DNA of 15,649 bases from Lachnospiraceae bacterium UBA1258 (GTDB lineage Bacteria > Bacillota > Clostridia > Lachnospirales > Lachnospiraceae), in assembly GCA_002308235.1 (NCBI GenBank), contig DBVS01000139.1, positions 1 through 15,649 of the forward strand, in the 5' to 3' direction. The translations under genes were made by a program, and so were the position numbers. Under the pieces are notes generated by a model. The model saw nothing but the letters and a program-made list of their open reading frames with translations. It searched no databases and was not told where the DNA came from. Positions 5,733 to 13,705 of this stretch are shown here, piece by piece. How positions within the stretch are numbered: the first letter of the stretch is position 1; each line of letters starts with the position of its first letter.

Positions 5733-8468
5733 CTATTTTTCGATCGTTTCTTTTGCTTTTTTCTTTTCGAGATGCTTCTCGTAAAGTCTGGTTCCCGTAG
5801 TTCCCAAAACAACCATAAGGAACATCCACCACCAGGGTATATTTGCTTCCTTCACGGTGTCGGCAAGAGCGGTTTCTTCCTCTTCCACCGAAGTACTTTC
5901 GACTGCAGGTCCCGAAGCGCGGGCCGTTGCTTCGTCCGCGATCTTTTCTTCGGATACTGCTCCGCCTGTTTCTTCCGACGATCCTCCGGTACCGTTCTCT
6001 TCAGTGCCGGTTACTTCGCTTCCCGATTCGCCTTCGGATTCTGCGTTTTCGGTTTCTTCCACCGCTGTCGTATCACCGGTATTCTCGTCTTCACGGACTT
6101 CCGGTGCGGGCGCGGGTGCCTGAGCCCTCGGAACACTTGCTTCTGTGATTACAGCCGCAGGAGCCTCATTTCTATCTTCGCCTGCGCTTTCAACAACAGG
6201 TGCGGGAGTGTAGGCTACGATCTTTTCCTCGCTCGTTTCGATGGCTTCCTGTAAACGCTTGTCGAGATTTTCTTTGTCAGATTTAACTTTTTCAAGCTTC
6301 CCTTCCGCTGCGGAGAGATTGCACTTAAGCTCGTTGATAACGGTAAGATTGTCCTTAACGTCGATGGAAAGCTTGTCTATCTGACCCTTAAGGTCATTTA
6401 CTTCCGCCTCGGCGATGCTCACGGCACGTCCGGACTCCTCGGCCTTTTCGATAAGTTCCTTGAACTCGTCGGCCTTTTCGGTGTTTGCAACCTTTTCTCT
6501 GAAGGCTTCGGTGCGCTCCTTGATCTCGTCGTCAAGTCCTACATTTGTATAGGTAACCTTGTTGTTCGTATCCTTCGAGAAATATGTGTAGCCTTCTTCT
6601 CCGGTAGCGCGGTTGTTTTCATATTCCGCAAAGGCAATGTTTCCGGAGAAATAGTTGTCGTTGGTATAAACCGTGGTAACCGTGCCTCTCTTATTAAGGG
6701 AAAGAACGGAAAGGACCATGTTTCTTACACTTCTGGTAGCGGTAACGCGGGCTGCGGGTGTTTCCGCAGTTTCGCCGGTGCCGTCCAAGGATGCACCCGA
6801 ATAGATCGTGGTAACAACATTTGCGGTAACGGTCTTTAAAAGCTTGCCGTCTTCAAAGGAATAAGAAACCACTTCTTCGGAATCGTCTCTGGCGATGACT
6901 TCGAAGCTTCCGTCTCTTTCAACAGCAGCTGCGATCTCATCCTCGGTTGCGCCTTCATTCTTAAAGGATTTTTCGGTGAAGACCTGCTTTCCGTTTGCTT
7001 TGTCATATCCGCTGATGACACCGGATTCGTCCTTATAAAGCACGTTGATGGTGTTGTCGGTAAGCTTCTTTTCCACGAACTCGCCTGCATTTGCCGCAGC
7101 AAATTCTTCTTCGGTAAGTTCGATGGCCTGCTTCTGGGTCTTGTATACGGTGTCCTTCGCAGTCTTTTCATATATAATAAGACCGCCGTTTCGAAGGGAA
7201 GAACTGTCGGACTTGTTGTCAGCCAGCTTGTAGTTTAAAAGCTTAACGCCGGTCTGCTCGTTTCCGTCGGCATCCTTGTAAGTATATTCAACCTCATAGT
7301 AGTTGAGGGCGTTACCCATGGAATCCACAGAGCCGTCGGCATAGGTATAGGTGCCGGTATAGTTGTTATGGGGCGTGATCTTTACAACGGTTCCGTTTTC
7401 GATTTCGGGAATGTAATAGTCTTCGACTATGGCCGCAAAAAGTTCCCTGTAATCGTTCCAGGTTCTCTGTCCCTTACCGGTCTCTTCAATCTTCTTTTCG
7501 ATCTCTGCGATACGGGCATAGCGGTCGCAGTCTTCGAGAGCTTTCTTGGCTTCTTCGGCAAGTGTTTCCGCACTGTCCGCAAGAATGCCCAGCTTTTCGC
7601 CGGCTTCCTTGGCCTGTCTGGAAGACTCTTCCTTAAGATCGTTATATTCTTTTTCGGCCGCTTCCACTTCGCTTAAAAGCTCAGCGTGGTTTGCAACCTT
7701 CTTGTCATATTCAAACTGAAGATCTTCGAAACGATCCCTGGCATCCGAAAGAGCAGCCTCAGCTTTGGTGATCTCAGCGCCCGCACCGGCAATGCTTTCG
7801 GTAACGTCTCCTTCAAGATTTTCCTTGACATCCTCGGCTTCCTTAAGTTCGTCTGCGGCGGTAACATCGCTCTCTGCCTGCGTAAGTTTCTCATCGGCGC
7901 CTGCAACGGCGTTTTCGGCTGCATCCACCGCTTTATTCGTTTCGGTCTCAAGATCCTGCGCTTCATCCACGATGGCATTGGCGTCTCTGGCAACTCTTTC
8001 CATGGCTCCGACACCTGCAAATGCCGCAGTTTCGTACTTGCTCATAGCTGTCAGGTCACTTGCAATGACACCGAATTCAGCGTCGATGGCATCGTGGGTT
8101 TCGGTGGTGTCCGCACCTTCCGAAAGCTTAAGAGCATCTCTTACGTCCTGCACGGCCTTGTCGGCAGTTTCGGTGTTTAAAAGCTTGTCGGCGTCCGCAG
8201 CGGTACCTTCAACCGTTGTGATCACTTCTTCAACCTTTTCAACGGCTGCTTCCACCATGGCATCGACTTTTCCGGCCTCTGTCTTAACATCAGCTATGTC
8301 AGCCTTCTCAATGCTTTCACTTATGTCCACACCGGAGGATTTCGAGGAGTCGTCATCATCGCCGTTGTCATTTGCATAAGCCGCAATGGGCTGTGAGATC
8401 ATTGTCGCACTTATTCCCAATGCAAGCGCTTTAATTATGTTTCTGTTGAGTTTCACATTCTTTTTCAT
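5733..8468 (-). CDS. Large exported coiled-coil surface protein with WWW/GTTG C-terminal anchor (LP2)
   Basis: A 911-residue paralogue of the protein at 1151-4807. The start used is the ATG at 8468, which has AGAGGAG nine bases upstream and begins MKKNVKLNRNIIKALALGIS exactly like the paralogue; an upstream in-frame start would add eight residues but lacks a site. Signal peptide 1-30, with a cut near AYA. Residues 35-325 are a long Ala/Glu/Asp coiled coil. The middle domain covers about 333-605 (LLNYKL, GGLIIYEKT, ASLDG at 557, NDNYFSG at 602). A second coiled coil spans about 640-755, then an acidic Pro/Glu/Thr/Ser linker (760-875), then IPWWW starting the membrane helix at W879, with GTTG, LYEKHL and a Lys-rich tail. 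No sortase motif. It lacks the roughly 300-residue insert of LP1. Likely a surface stalk or adhesin; no enzymatic motif seen. Confidence 0.88.
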   Translation of the reverse strand: MKKNVKLNRNIIKALALGISATMISQPIAAYANDNGDDDDSSKSSGVDISESIEKADIADVKTEAGKVDAMVEAAVEKVEEVITTVEGTAADADKLLNTETADKAVQDVRDALKLSEGADTTETHDAIDAEFGVIASDLTAMSKYETAAFAGVGAMERVARDANAIVDEAQDLETETNKAVDAAENAVAGADEKLTQAESDVTAADELKEAEDVKENLEGDVTESIAGAGAEITKAEAALSDARDRFEDLQFEYDKKVANHAELLSEVEAAEKEYNDLKEESSRQAKEAGEKLGILADSAETLAEEAKKALEDCDRYARIAEIEKKIEETGKGQRTWNDYRELFAAIVEDYYIPEIENGTVVKITPHNNYTGTYTYADGSVDSMGNALNYYEVEYTYKDADGNEQTGVKLLNYKLADNKSDSSSLRNGGLIIYEKTAKDTVYKTQKQAIELTEEEFAAANAGEFVEKKLTDNTINVLYKDESGVISGYDKANGKQVFTEKSFKNEGATEDEIAAAVERDGSFEVIARDDSEEVVSYSFEDGKLLKTVTANVVTTIYSGASLDGTGETAETPAARVTATRSVRNMVLSVLSLNKRGTVTTVYTNDNYFSGNIAFAEYENNRATGEEGYTYFSKDTNNKVTYTNVGLDDEIKERTEAFREKVANTEKADEFKELIEKAEESGRAVSIAEAEVNDLKGQIDKLSIDVKDNLTVINELKCNLSAAEGKLEKVKSDKENLDKRLQEAIETSEEKIVAYTPAPVVESAGEDRNEAPAAVITEASVPRAQAPAPAPEVREDENTGDTTAVEETENAESEGESGSEVTGTEENGTGGSSEETGGAVSEEKIADEATARASGPAVESTSVEEEETALADTVKEANIPWWWMFLMVVLGTTGTRLYEKHLEKKKAKETIEK

Positions 8469-8550
8469 GCCTTGTCTCCTCTCTGCAAGCAAATTGTTTA
8501 TTATTATCCATTATTGAAAGATTTCTCTTCTTTTTTTAACATCTCTGTTA

Positions 8551-8556
8551 TATAAT
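8551..8556 (+). promoter_or_regulatory. Possible -10 (TATAAT) of the plus-strand operon
   Basis: The 148-bp divergent gap between LP2 and the plus-strand operon (8469-8616) holds a perfect TATAAT on the plus strand, about 55 bases before the first ATG. No good -35 is visible at the right distance (TTCTTT at 8528-8533). Neither GAACC nor CGTC appears on either strand of this gap, apart from the ribosome binding site region. I see no clear promoter for LP2 on the minus strand. Confidence 0.35.
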
Positions 8557-8616
8557 ATATCGGTAAAAAGAAACAGTGTATTAATAATTTTCTCGAAATT
8601 CACCCTCGGAGGTCCT

Positions 8617-9309
8617 ATGAAAAAGAATATTCACAATTTCAAGGTGCTGAAAGTTGTGGAACTGTCGCTGTTTGTGGTCCTTGAAATTATTTTTCTTGTC
8701 ATTCTTCTGGCAAACAAAACCATTAGTTCCAGTATTTTTGTAGACAGAAGCCTTTTCAGGCTGTGTTCCATCATGTATATAACGGTTCTGGTCTCCTTGG
8801 GTTTTCTTATTTACGATTTCTACAAACTCCGCGAATTGAAAATACAGTCCCATGAGCTTGAAAATCTTGCATATCTTGATGCAAAGACCGGAATTCCCAA
8901 CAGGACAAGCTGTTCCCTTCTTTTTGAAAATTACAAAACTGTCGAATCCATGCACGGGATCGGCTGTGTTGTAACAAAGATCACCAACATCCGTGACATC
9001 AACCGCATAAACGGCAAGGCCTTCGGCGACCGGGTGATCAGAGATTTCTCGAGACTGTTTGAAAACACCGCAAAGGACTACGGCTTCGTCGGACGTAACG
9101 GCGGTAACGAGTTTATCACCGTAATCGAAGGCTGTGACGAATCCAGACTTCGCACCTACTTCGATCTTCTGCAAAGAAGCCTTGCGGAGTACAACAGAGG
9201 AAACGAAAGTTCCCCCATCGAGATTCGCTCCGAATACTCACTTTTCGACAAAGAACCCACCGAAACCTTCTCCGAACTTGTATCAAAGGTATATTCAAAA
9301 TTTAACTGA
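8617..9309 (+). CDS. Membrane protein with degenerate GGDEF domain
   Basis: A 230-residue protein with two membrane helices (about 14-33 and 50-69) and a cytoplasmic GGDEF-type domain from about 83. DAKTGIPNR (88-96) matches the family DxLTGxxNR entry motif, but the signature is GGNEF at 162-166, and the metal-binding stretch usually DIDxF is KITNI (121-125). Loss of these acidic residues should abolish diguanylate cyclase activity. The domain is also short at its C-terminus. Such degenerate domains usually act as nucleotide sensors or protein-protein adaptors. It is the first gene of the operon, with GGAGG at the right spacing, and its stop lies 5 bp before the sigma factor, so it may feed a c-di-GMP or membrane signal into that operon. 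Confidence 0.82.
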   Translation: MKKNIHNFKVLKVVELSLFVVLEIIFLVILLANKTISSSIFVDRSLFRLCSIMYITVLVSLGFLIYDFYKLRELKIQSHELENLAYLDAKTGIPNRTSCSLLFENYKTVESMHGIGCVVTKITNIRDINRINGKAFGDRVIRDFSRLFENTAKDYGFVGRNGGNEFITVIEGCDESRLRTYFDLLQRSLAEYNRGNESSPIEIRSEYSLFDKEPTETFSELVSKVYSKFN

Positions 9310-9314
9310 CACAT

Positions 9315-9875
9315 ATGATGGATTTATCGTACAATCACTTAGCCGAATACGTCATGCGTGCCAGGGAGGGAGACAGTAACGCCTTTGCGGAACTGTACAG
9401 CCTTACGTACACCAAAGTTTACAACTATTCAAGGCACTATCTGAAGAACGACTTCCTGGCTCAGGACGCCGTTCAGGAAATCTATATATCGGCTCTTAAA
9501 AATCTGCATAAACTTAATGACCCCTCGCTCTTTATAGCCTGGATCAACCGCATCGCATTCCATGTGTGCTACGACATGACCAAATCCCATAATCAGGGCT
9601 ACGGTGAAGTCAGCACGGACATGATGGAAGAGATCCTCGATCTTAAGTCAAGCGACGCCTCCCCGGAGGACGAAGCAGTGGCGAAAGCGGAATCCGAACG
9701 ACTCAGAGTCGCGGTCGACAATCTTCCCCAGGGTGAACGGGAAATCATCACTCTCCGTTTCTACAACAACATGAAGATTGACGATATCGTGAACGCGACC
9801 GGCCTTAGCAAGAGCACGGTGAAGAGACAGCTGAATTCAGCTATCGATCATCTCCGTCACAAAATGAAGGCATAA
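9315..9875 (+). CDS. ECF-type RNA polymerase sigma factor
   Basis: A 186-residue sigma-70 family protein of extracytoplasmic function type, containing only regions 2 and 4. Region 2 spans about 24-90 (DAVQEIYISALKNLHKL, then FIAWINRIAFHVCYD), and region 4 about 128-182 (LPQGEREIITLRFYNNM, with the helix-turn-helix DDIVNATGLSKSTVKRQLN). The linker 95-125 is short and acidic. Two ATGs stand side by side (9315 and 9318) with no good ribosome binding site; translation is probably coupled to the previous gene, whose stop is 5 bp upstream. A membrane protein of anti-sigma type follows directly. ECF factors usually drive their own operon and a small regulon; the twin elements at 4868-4909 and 5685-5726 are candidate targets, but no copy lies before this operon. 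Confidence 0.93.
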   Translation: MMDLSYNHLAEYVMRAREGDSNAFAELYSLTYTKVYNYSRHYLKNDFLAQDAVQEIYISALKNLHKLNDPSLFIAWINRIAFHVCYDMTKSHNQGYGEVSTDMMEEILDLKSSDASPEDEAVAKAESERLRVAVDNLPQGEREIITLRFYNNMKIDDIVNATGLSKSTVKRQLNSAIDHLRHKMKA

Positions 9876-9889
9876 AGGAGGTGAGGTCT

Positions 9890-10408
9890 ATGTTTTTTAA
9901 ATTCAAGAAAAAAGAAAAATACAATATTGATTTAAATTCGGCAGACCGCATCCTCCAAGGTGTATTTGCCGAGAGTCACGTCGAACCCAACACGGTATCC
10001 TTTGAAAATATAGTCAAGAGAAGCCGCCTCAATCTGGTTTCCGACAATATCTACCTGTTTGTAACGGCCTTCCTTTTCGTCGCTATCCTTCTTTGTCCTT
10101 TGTTTATGCCGAAGGGAAGCGTGTTCATGTCGGTTGAGCCTTCTAAGGGACGCGAACTTTCGATAGTTTCCCACACCATGTCAAACGGGCTTTTCTCCAT
10201 CACCCTTGACGGTGCCATGATTGACGTATCGGAAACATATATTGTGGATGCCGAAGGTAACGAATCGGCACCTGTAAGTTATGATTCAAGTGACAACACT
10301 CTTGTATTCTCCCTTGAACAGGGTGAACACAACATTTACATCTACGACATCAACGGACGTTGTCTTCATTTGCTGTTACACTCGTCCCGCGCGGGACGAC
10401 AGCACTGA
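9890..10408 (+). CDS. One-pass membrane protein, probable anti-sigma factor
   Basis: A 172-residue protein. I start it at the ATG at 9890: the GTG at 9881 is part of the strong site AAGGAGGTGA and cannot be the start. Residues 1-48 are cytoplasmic and basic (KFKKKEK) with an amphipathic helix (ADRILQGVFAES), about 51-72 form one membrane helix (IYLFVTAFLFVAILLCPLFM), and 73-172 form an outside domain with beta-sandwich-like repeats (ISETYIVDAEGNES-type strands, VSYDSSDNTLVF, HNIYIYDINGR). The N-terminal part lacks the zinc HxxxCxxC motif of ZAS anti-sigma factors. The assignment rests on its position directly after the ECF gene and on its topology, cytoplasmic head plus external sensor; sequence alone does not prove sigma binding. 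It could bind or sense surface components made by this locus. Confidence 0.65.
   Translation: MFFKFKKKEKYNIDLNSADRILQGVFAESHVEPNTVSFENIVKRSRLNLVSDNIYLFVTAFLFVAILLCPLFMPKGSVFMSVEPSKGRELSIVSHTMSNGLFSITLDGAMIDVSETYIVDAEGNESAPVSYDSSDNTLVFSLEQGEHNIYIYDINGRCLHLLLHSSRAGRQH
10382..10399. repeat. GC-rich perfect palindrome in the 3' end of the anti-sigma gene
   Basis: TCGTCCCGCGCGGGACGA is an 18-base perfect palindrome (7-bp stem, loop GCGC) that codes for part of the last residues of the preceding protein. A T-run (ATTTTT) follows only 20 bases later, so it is not a classical terminator. It could attenuate, stabilise an mRNA end or mark a processing point between the regulatory and structural genes. 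Confidence 0.5.
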
Positions 10409-10429
10409 AAGGATGGGTAATTTTTCCGA

Positions 10430-11440
10430 ATGAAAAAGACTGTTAGATTATTTCCGATTTTTCTGACCGTGTTTGCTTTGTCCGCATGCCAGGCTCCCAA
10501 TCCGCCCATTTCGCTGGATACGTCGCCCGGAGGCTCTTCCGCGTCCGTAAAGACCCAGTCTTCTCCCGGGTCTTCCCAGGCTGCGGCTCCTTCCGTAGGC
10601 TACGACACTCTTCTGGCAAGCACCACGGAAAGAGACAACACACCCGTTTGTCTGACGCCCGAGGCTCCCGGCACTCAGACCGCAGGTAACGAGTATGCCA
10701 CCATCGACTATTCCAATGCCGCCGACGGCTATATCATGGTCAATTACCTTGGCTCCAATCACAAGGTCAAACTTCAGATTACCGGTCCCGATGCCGTGAC
10801 CTACACATACAACATCGTCAACGGATGGGCCGCATTTCCCCTTTCCGCGGGCAGCGGCAACTACGAAGTCTCCGTTTGCGAAAACATCGAAGGAACCAGA
10901 TATTCGGTCGCTTACAAAGGAACCATATCCTGCCCCGATGTGTCGCAGTTCGGGCCCTATCTCCATCCCAATCAATATGTGGACTATAACGGAAAATGCA
11001 AGGTTGTTACCCTTGCGGCCAACATTGCTTCATCCTGCAAGGATGACCTGGAGGTCGTCAACGGAGTCTACAACTACATCATAAAACACATCACCTACGA
11101 CTATCAGAAAGCCGACACCGTAAAGAGCGGATATCTTACCAACGTTGACGAGATCCTCTTAAGCGGCACCGGTATCTGCCTCGACTACTCGGCGGTAATG
11201 ACTTCCATGCTCAGGAGTCAGCGGATCCCCACCAGACTTGAGGTGGGTTACGCAGGTGAAGTTTATCACGCATGGATAAGCATCTATATCACGGATGTGG
11301 GCTGGCTTAACGGTATCATTCAGTTTAACGGCAAAGAATGGGAACTGGTGGACCCCACCTTCGGAGCGAGCACCAACGAAAAGCAGCTTAAATCCTATAT
11401 CGGCGACGGAAGCAACTACGCTACAAAATACATATACTGA
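10430..11440 (+). CDS. Lipoprotein with transglutaminase-like cysteine catalytic domain
   Basis: A 336-residue lipoprotein. Lipobox L17-S18-A19-C20 puts it on the outer membrane face, and a Ser/Pro/Gly linker follows to about 60. Residues 85-170 look like a beta-sandwich (YIMVNYLGSNHKVKLQITG). The C-terminal half is a transglutaminase-core domain with the complete triad: Cys250 in GICLDYS, His280 in YHAW and Asp308 in VDPTF. Members cleave or cross-link proteins through a thioester intermediate; in Gram-positive bacteria they often act as proteases or cross-linkers at the surface. The substrate is unknown, but LP1 and LP2 or the pseudopilin-like proteins are obvious candidates. The start ATG is 13 bases after GGATGG, an unusually long spacing, so translation may depend partly on coupling with the gene upstream. 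Confidence 0.88.
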   Translation: MKKTVRLFPIFLTVFALSACQAPNPPISLDTSPGGSSASVKTQSSPGSSQAAAPSVGYDTLLASTTERDNTPVCLTPEAPGTQTAGNEYATIDYSNAADGYIMVNYLGSNHKVKLQITGPDAVTYTYNIVNGWAAFPLSAGSGNYEVSVCENIEGTRYSVAYKGTISCPDVSQFGPYLHPNQYVDYNGKCKVVTLAANIASSCKDDLEVVNGVYNYIIKHITYDYQKADTVKSGYLTNVDEILLSGTGICLDYSAVMTSMLRSQRIPTRLEVGYAGEVYHAWISIYITDVGWLNGIIQFNGKEWELVDPTFGASTNEKQLKSYIGDGSNYATKYIY

Positions 11441-11454
11441 TTGAGAGGGAGAAT

Positions 11455-12501
11455 ATGAAAAATCAAAGAAAACTGACTAACGAAGAACTGGCTTCTTTCT
11501 GTTCCCAGGTTGCGGTAATGTTAAAGGCCGGCATCACTCCCATTGAGGGACTGAGGATTCTTTTGTCGGACACTCAGGATGCCAAAAGCAAGGCACTCCT
11601 TCAGGCCATAATCGATCAAATCACCGAGGGCAATTCCTTTGCGGAAAGCCTTACCCGGGTGGGCGTATTCCCCGAATACGTTTTAAACACCTTGAAGCTT
11701 GGTGAAGAAGCGGGTTCCATCGACGAAGTAATGAATTCTCTCGCCGAATACTATGACAGAGAGACCCAGATTTCCGAAAACATCAGAAGCGCCGTTACCT
11801 ATCCCCTTATCATGATAGGAATGATGCTTCTGGTCATCATCATACTCATTACCAAAGTTCTCCCCATTTTCAATCAGGTATTTAAGCAGTTGGGTGCTGA
11901 AATGACGGGCTTTGCCGCAGGGCTTATGCACTTCGGCAATACTCTCAATTCCTACTCTGTGGTATTCATAGCGATTCTCGTGGTGATCGTCGCCGCCTTT
12001 ATCTTCTTCTCCAAATCCCAGGCGGGCCGGGACTTATCAAGAAAGCTTTTCATGAGTCTCCCCATCACCAAGAAATTCTTTGATACCATTGCAGCCGGCA
12101 GATTTGCCAGCGGTATCGCAATTGCTTTTTCCGCAGGTCTTGATACCTTCGAAAGTCTGGATCTTGTGGGAAAACTTGTTGAAAACGAAAAGCTTAACAA
12201 AAAGATCGAAGTATGCCGCAATGCCATCCTCGACGGTGACGGGTTTGCGGAAGCCATCAAGACCGCAGAAATCTTTTCAAACGTAAATACCCGCATGGTT
12301 GCGGTTGGCTTCAAATCCGGTGAGATTGAGACCGTAATGCGCAAGATTGCGGACGAGTACGAAAGAAAGAGCGAAAAGAAGATCAGCGAGATTATCTCGG
12401 TTATCGAACCGACTCTGGTCATTATCCTTTCCGTGATCGTAGGACTCATTCTTCTTTCCGTAATCCTTCCTTTGATGGGAATCATGTCCACAATCGGCTA
12501 A
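11455..12501 (+). CDS. Type II secretion/type IV pilus platform protein, GspF/PilC family
   Basis: A 348-residue inner-membrane platform protein with the usual doubled T2SSF domain. First copy about 12-135: FCSQVAVMLKAGITPIEGL, then LKLGEEAGSIDEVMNSLAEYYDRE, then a membrane segment at 118-140. A second membrane segment is at about 165-186. Second copy about 215-345: AIAFSAGLDTFESLDLV, then GFKSGEIETVMRKIADEYERK, then the last membrane segment at 318-341. In the family this protein joins the assembly ATPase to the growing pseudopilus. Start ATG with GAGAGGGAG upstream; 14 bp after the previous gene. Four small pilin-like genes follow, but no GspE/PilB ATPase is present, so an ATPase from elsewhere or a different drive would be needed. 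Confidence 0.93.
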   Translation: MKNQRKLTNEELASFCSQVAVMLKAGITPIEGLRILLSDTQDAKSKALLQAIIDQITEGNSFAESLTRVGVFPEYVLNTLKLGEEAGSIDEVMNSLAEYYDRETQISENIRSAVTYPLIMIGMMLLVIIILITKVLPIFNQVFKQLGAEMTGFAAGLMHFGNTLNSYSVVFIAILVVIVAAFIFFSKSQAGRDLSRKLFMSLPITKKFFDTIAAGRFASGIAIAFSAGLDTFESLDLVGKLVENEKLNKKIEVCRNAILDGDGFAEAIKTAEIFSNVNTRMVAVGFKSGEIETVMRKIADEYERKSEKKISEIISVIEPTLVIILSVIVGLILLSVILPLMGIMSTIG

Positions 12502-12511
12502 GGAGGCCATT

Positions 12512-12844
12512 ATGTACAAATTCAACCCCGAATCGCGGATAAAGAATATGTTCACGGGCTTCAGGCTTTCGATGATCCTCTTTATTGCGATAGTCATTTT
12601 CTTCATATATTCCGTGGGAAACATCTCCTCGGATACGGTGGACAGGCAGGAGCAGTCCCTAAGAGACGCCCTTCAGCGCAGTATCGTAAGCTGCTACTGT
12701 GTCGAAGGCACCTATCCTCCCAGTCTTTCGTATCTTACGGAGCACTACGGACTTACCTATGATGACACCGTTTTCTTTGTTGATTACCGTCCCATCGCTT
12801 CCAACATGTACCCCGATGTGACGATTCTTAGAAGGGATAAATAA
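12512..12844 (+). CDS. Small membrane-anchored protein, pseudopilin-like, unknown
   Basis: A 110-residue protein with a basic cytoplasmic start, one membrane helix (about 18-38, FRLSMILFIAIVIFFIYSVG) and an outside part. The outside part (VDRQEQSLRDALQRSIVSC, then GTYPPSLSYL and a Tyr/Pro-rich end) recalls the helix plus YPxSLxxL segment of GspG-like pseudopilins. There is no prepilin cleavage motif with Glu+5, so a GspG call would be too strong. AGGAGG lies 8 bases before the ATG; it follows the platform gene by 10 bp and its stop touches the next start. Confidence 0.72.
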   Translation: MYKFNPESRIKNMFTGFRLSMILFIAIVIFFIYSVGNISSDTVDRQEQSLRDALQRSIVSCYCVEGTYPPSLSYLTEHYGLTYDDTVFFVDYRPIASNMYPDVTILRRDK

Positions 12845-13324
12845 GTGTTTAAACAAGCCAAAAACCACACAGTAGACATATTGTTTGTTATAACCCTCTT
12901 CTGCGTCTTCGCGATATCCGTTGTGATGCTCACGGGGACCGGCGCAAGCGTTTACCAAAACATCGTAGACTCCATGACGGATAACTACGACGGAAGGACT
13001 TCTTTTTCCTATGTGATCAACAAACTGCACCAAAGTGATAAGACCGGCAGCGTGAAGCTGGGAAAATATGAGGGACTCGATTCCATTCTCATTCTGGAAG
13101 AGATCGACAATATAACCTACTGCACCTACCTTTACCACTACGACGGGAAATTAAAGGAAATGTTCACGCGCTACGGTCAGGAATTCGACCCGTCTCTGGG
13201 GACCGACATCCTGGCTCTTAAGGAATTTAAGGCAACCGAAGTTTCCGATACTCTTTTCCGCTTTGACATCACGATTCCTAATTCCGAAAAAGAAACACTG
13301 TTTGTTCATTTAAATGCCGACTGA
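12845..13324 (+). CDS. DUF4860-like membrane-anchored protein
   Basis: A 159-residue protein with GTG start; the stop of the previous gene (TAA) directly precedes it, so translation should be coupled. Residues 1-8 are basic, about 9-31 form a membrane helix (HTVDILFVITLFCVFAISVV), and the rest lies outside (GASVYQNIVDSM, RTSFSYVINKLHQSDK, TYCTYLYHYDGKLKEMF, LFRFDITIPN). The pattern VDxLFxxxLFCVFA followed by VYxNxVDxM and RTSxxYVxxKxxQ is, as I remember it, the mark of the DUF4860 family found next to GspF in Clostridia; I could not confirm this. Probably a subunit of the same envelope machine. Confidence 0.7.
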   Translation: MFKQAKNHTVDILFVITLFCVFAISVVMLTGTGASVYQNIVDSMTDNYDGRTSFSYVINKLHQSDKTGSVKLGKYEGLDSILILEEIDNITYCTYLYHYDGKLKEMFTRYGQEFDPSLGTDILALKEFKATEVSDTLFRFDITIPNSEKETLFVHLNAD

Positions 13325-13333
13325 GGACCTGCA

Positions 13334-13705
13334 ATGAAAAAATCCAAATCTGCTTTGTTCCTGATGGAACTCATAATTGTCATATTTTTCTTCGCGCTGA
13401 CAAGTGCGGTGTGCCTCAGGGTTTTTGTTAAGGCTCACGAGGTTGCCGAGGATACCAAGGGTCTTAACCAGGCTATCCTTTGGGCCGAGAACGCAGGTGA
13501 ATGCTTCTATGAGTACGGAGAGGACGAATCAAAGATACGAGAGCTCCTTGATTCCTCCTTCAATCTCACGAAATACGCTTACACCCTTAAGTTCAGTTCG
13601 GATGAAGGCTTTATCTACATGGATTACAGCTTTAAAAACACCGCGACCGACAAAGAACTTTATTCCTTCACCTTCAGGAAACACAAAAGGGAGGTGGCAA
13701 AATAA
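13334..13705 (+). CDS. Pseudopilin-like protein with Glu+5 prepilin motif
   Basis: A 123-residue protein. A basic hexapeptide is followed by A7, and then LFLMELIIVIFFFALTSAV, with Glu12 at position +5 if prepilin peptidase cuts after Ala7. Type IV pilins usually have Gly at -1; Ala is tolerated in some. The long hydrophobic N-terminal helix with Glu at +5 is the hallmark of pseudopilins, and the remaining 85 residues would be the small globular head (YAYTLKFSSDEGFIYMDYSF). Start ATG overlaps a TGAGGA site. The stop TAA shares a base with the next ATG. Likely GspH/I/J-like. Confidence 0.72.
   Translation: MKKSKSALFLMELIIVIFFFALTSAVCLRVFVKAHEVAEDTKGLNQAILWAENAGECFYEYGEDESKIRELLDSSFNLTKYAYTLKFSSDEGFIYMDYSFKNTATDKELYSFTFRKHKREVAK

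Noticed and set aside
7765..8379. 204-residue Ser/Ala-rich plus-strand open frame opposite LP2
   Set aside because: Low complexity results from reading the Ala/Glu/Asp coiled-coil codons backwards; no start signal.
8469..8492. Upstream in-frame start that would extend LP2 by eight residues
   Set aside because: The AGAGGAG site fits the ATG at 8468, and the paralogue begins at the same MKKN[I/V]KLN sequence.
8581..9174. 197-residue minus-strand open frame opposite the degenerate GGDEF gene
   Set aside because: The plus-strand gene has clear homology and a ribosome binding site; the antisense frame has neither.
9881..9889. GTG at 9881 as the start of the anti-sigma gene
   Set aside because: These bases are part of the AAGGAGGTGA ribosome binding site for the ATG at 9890.
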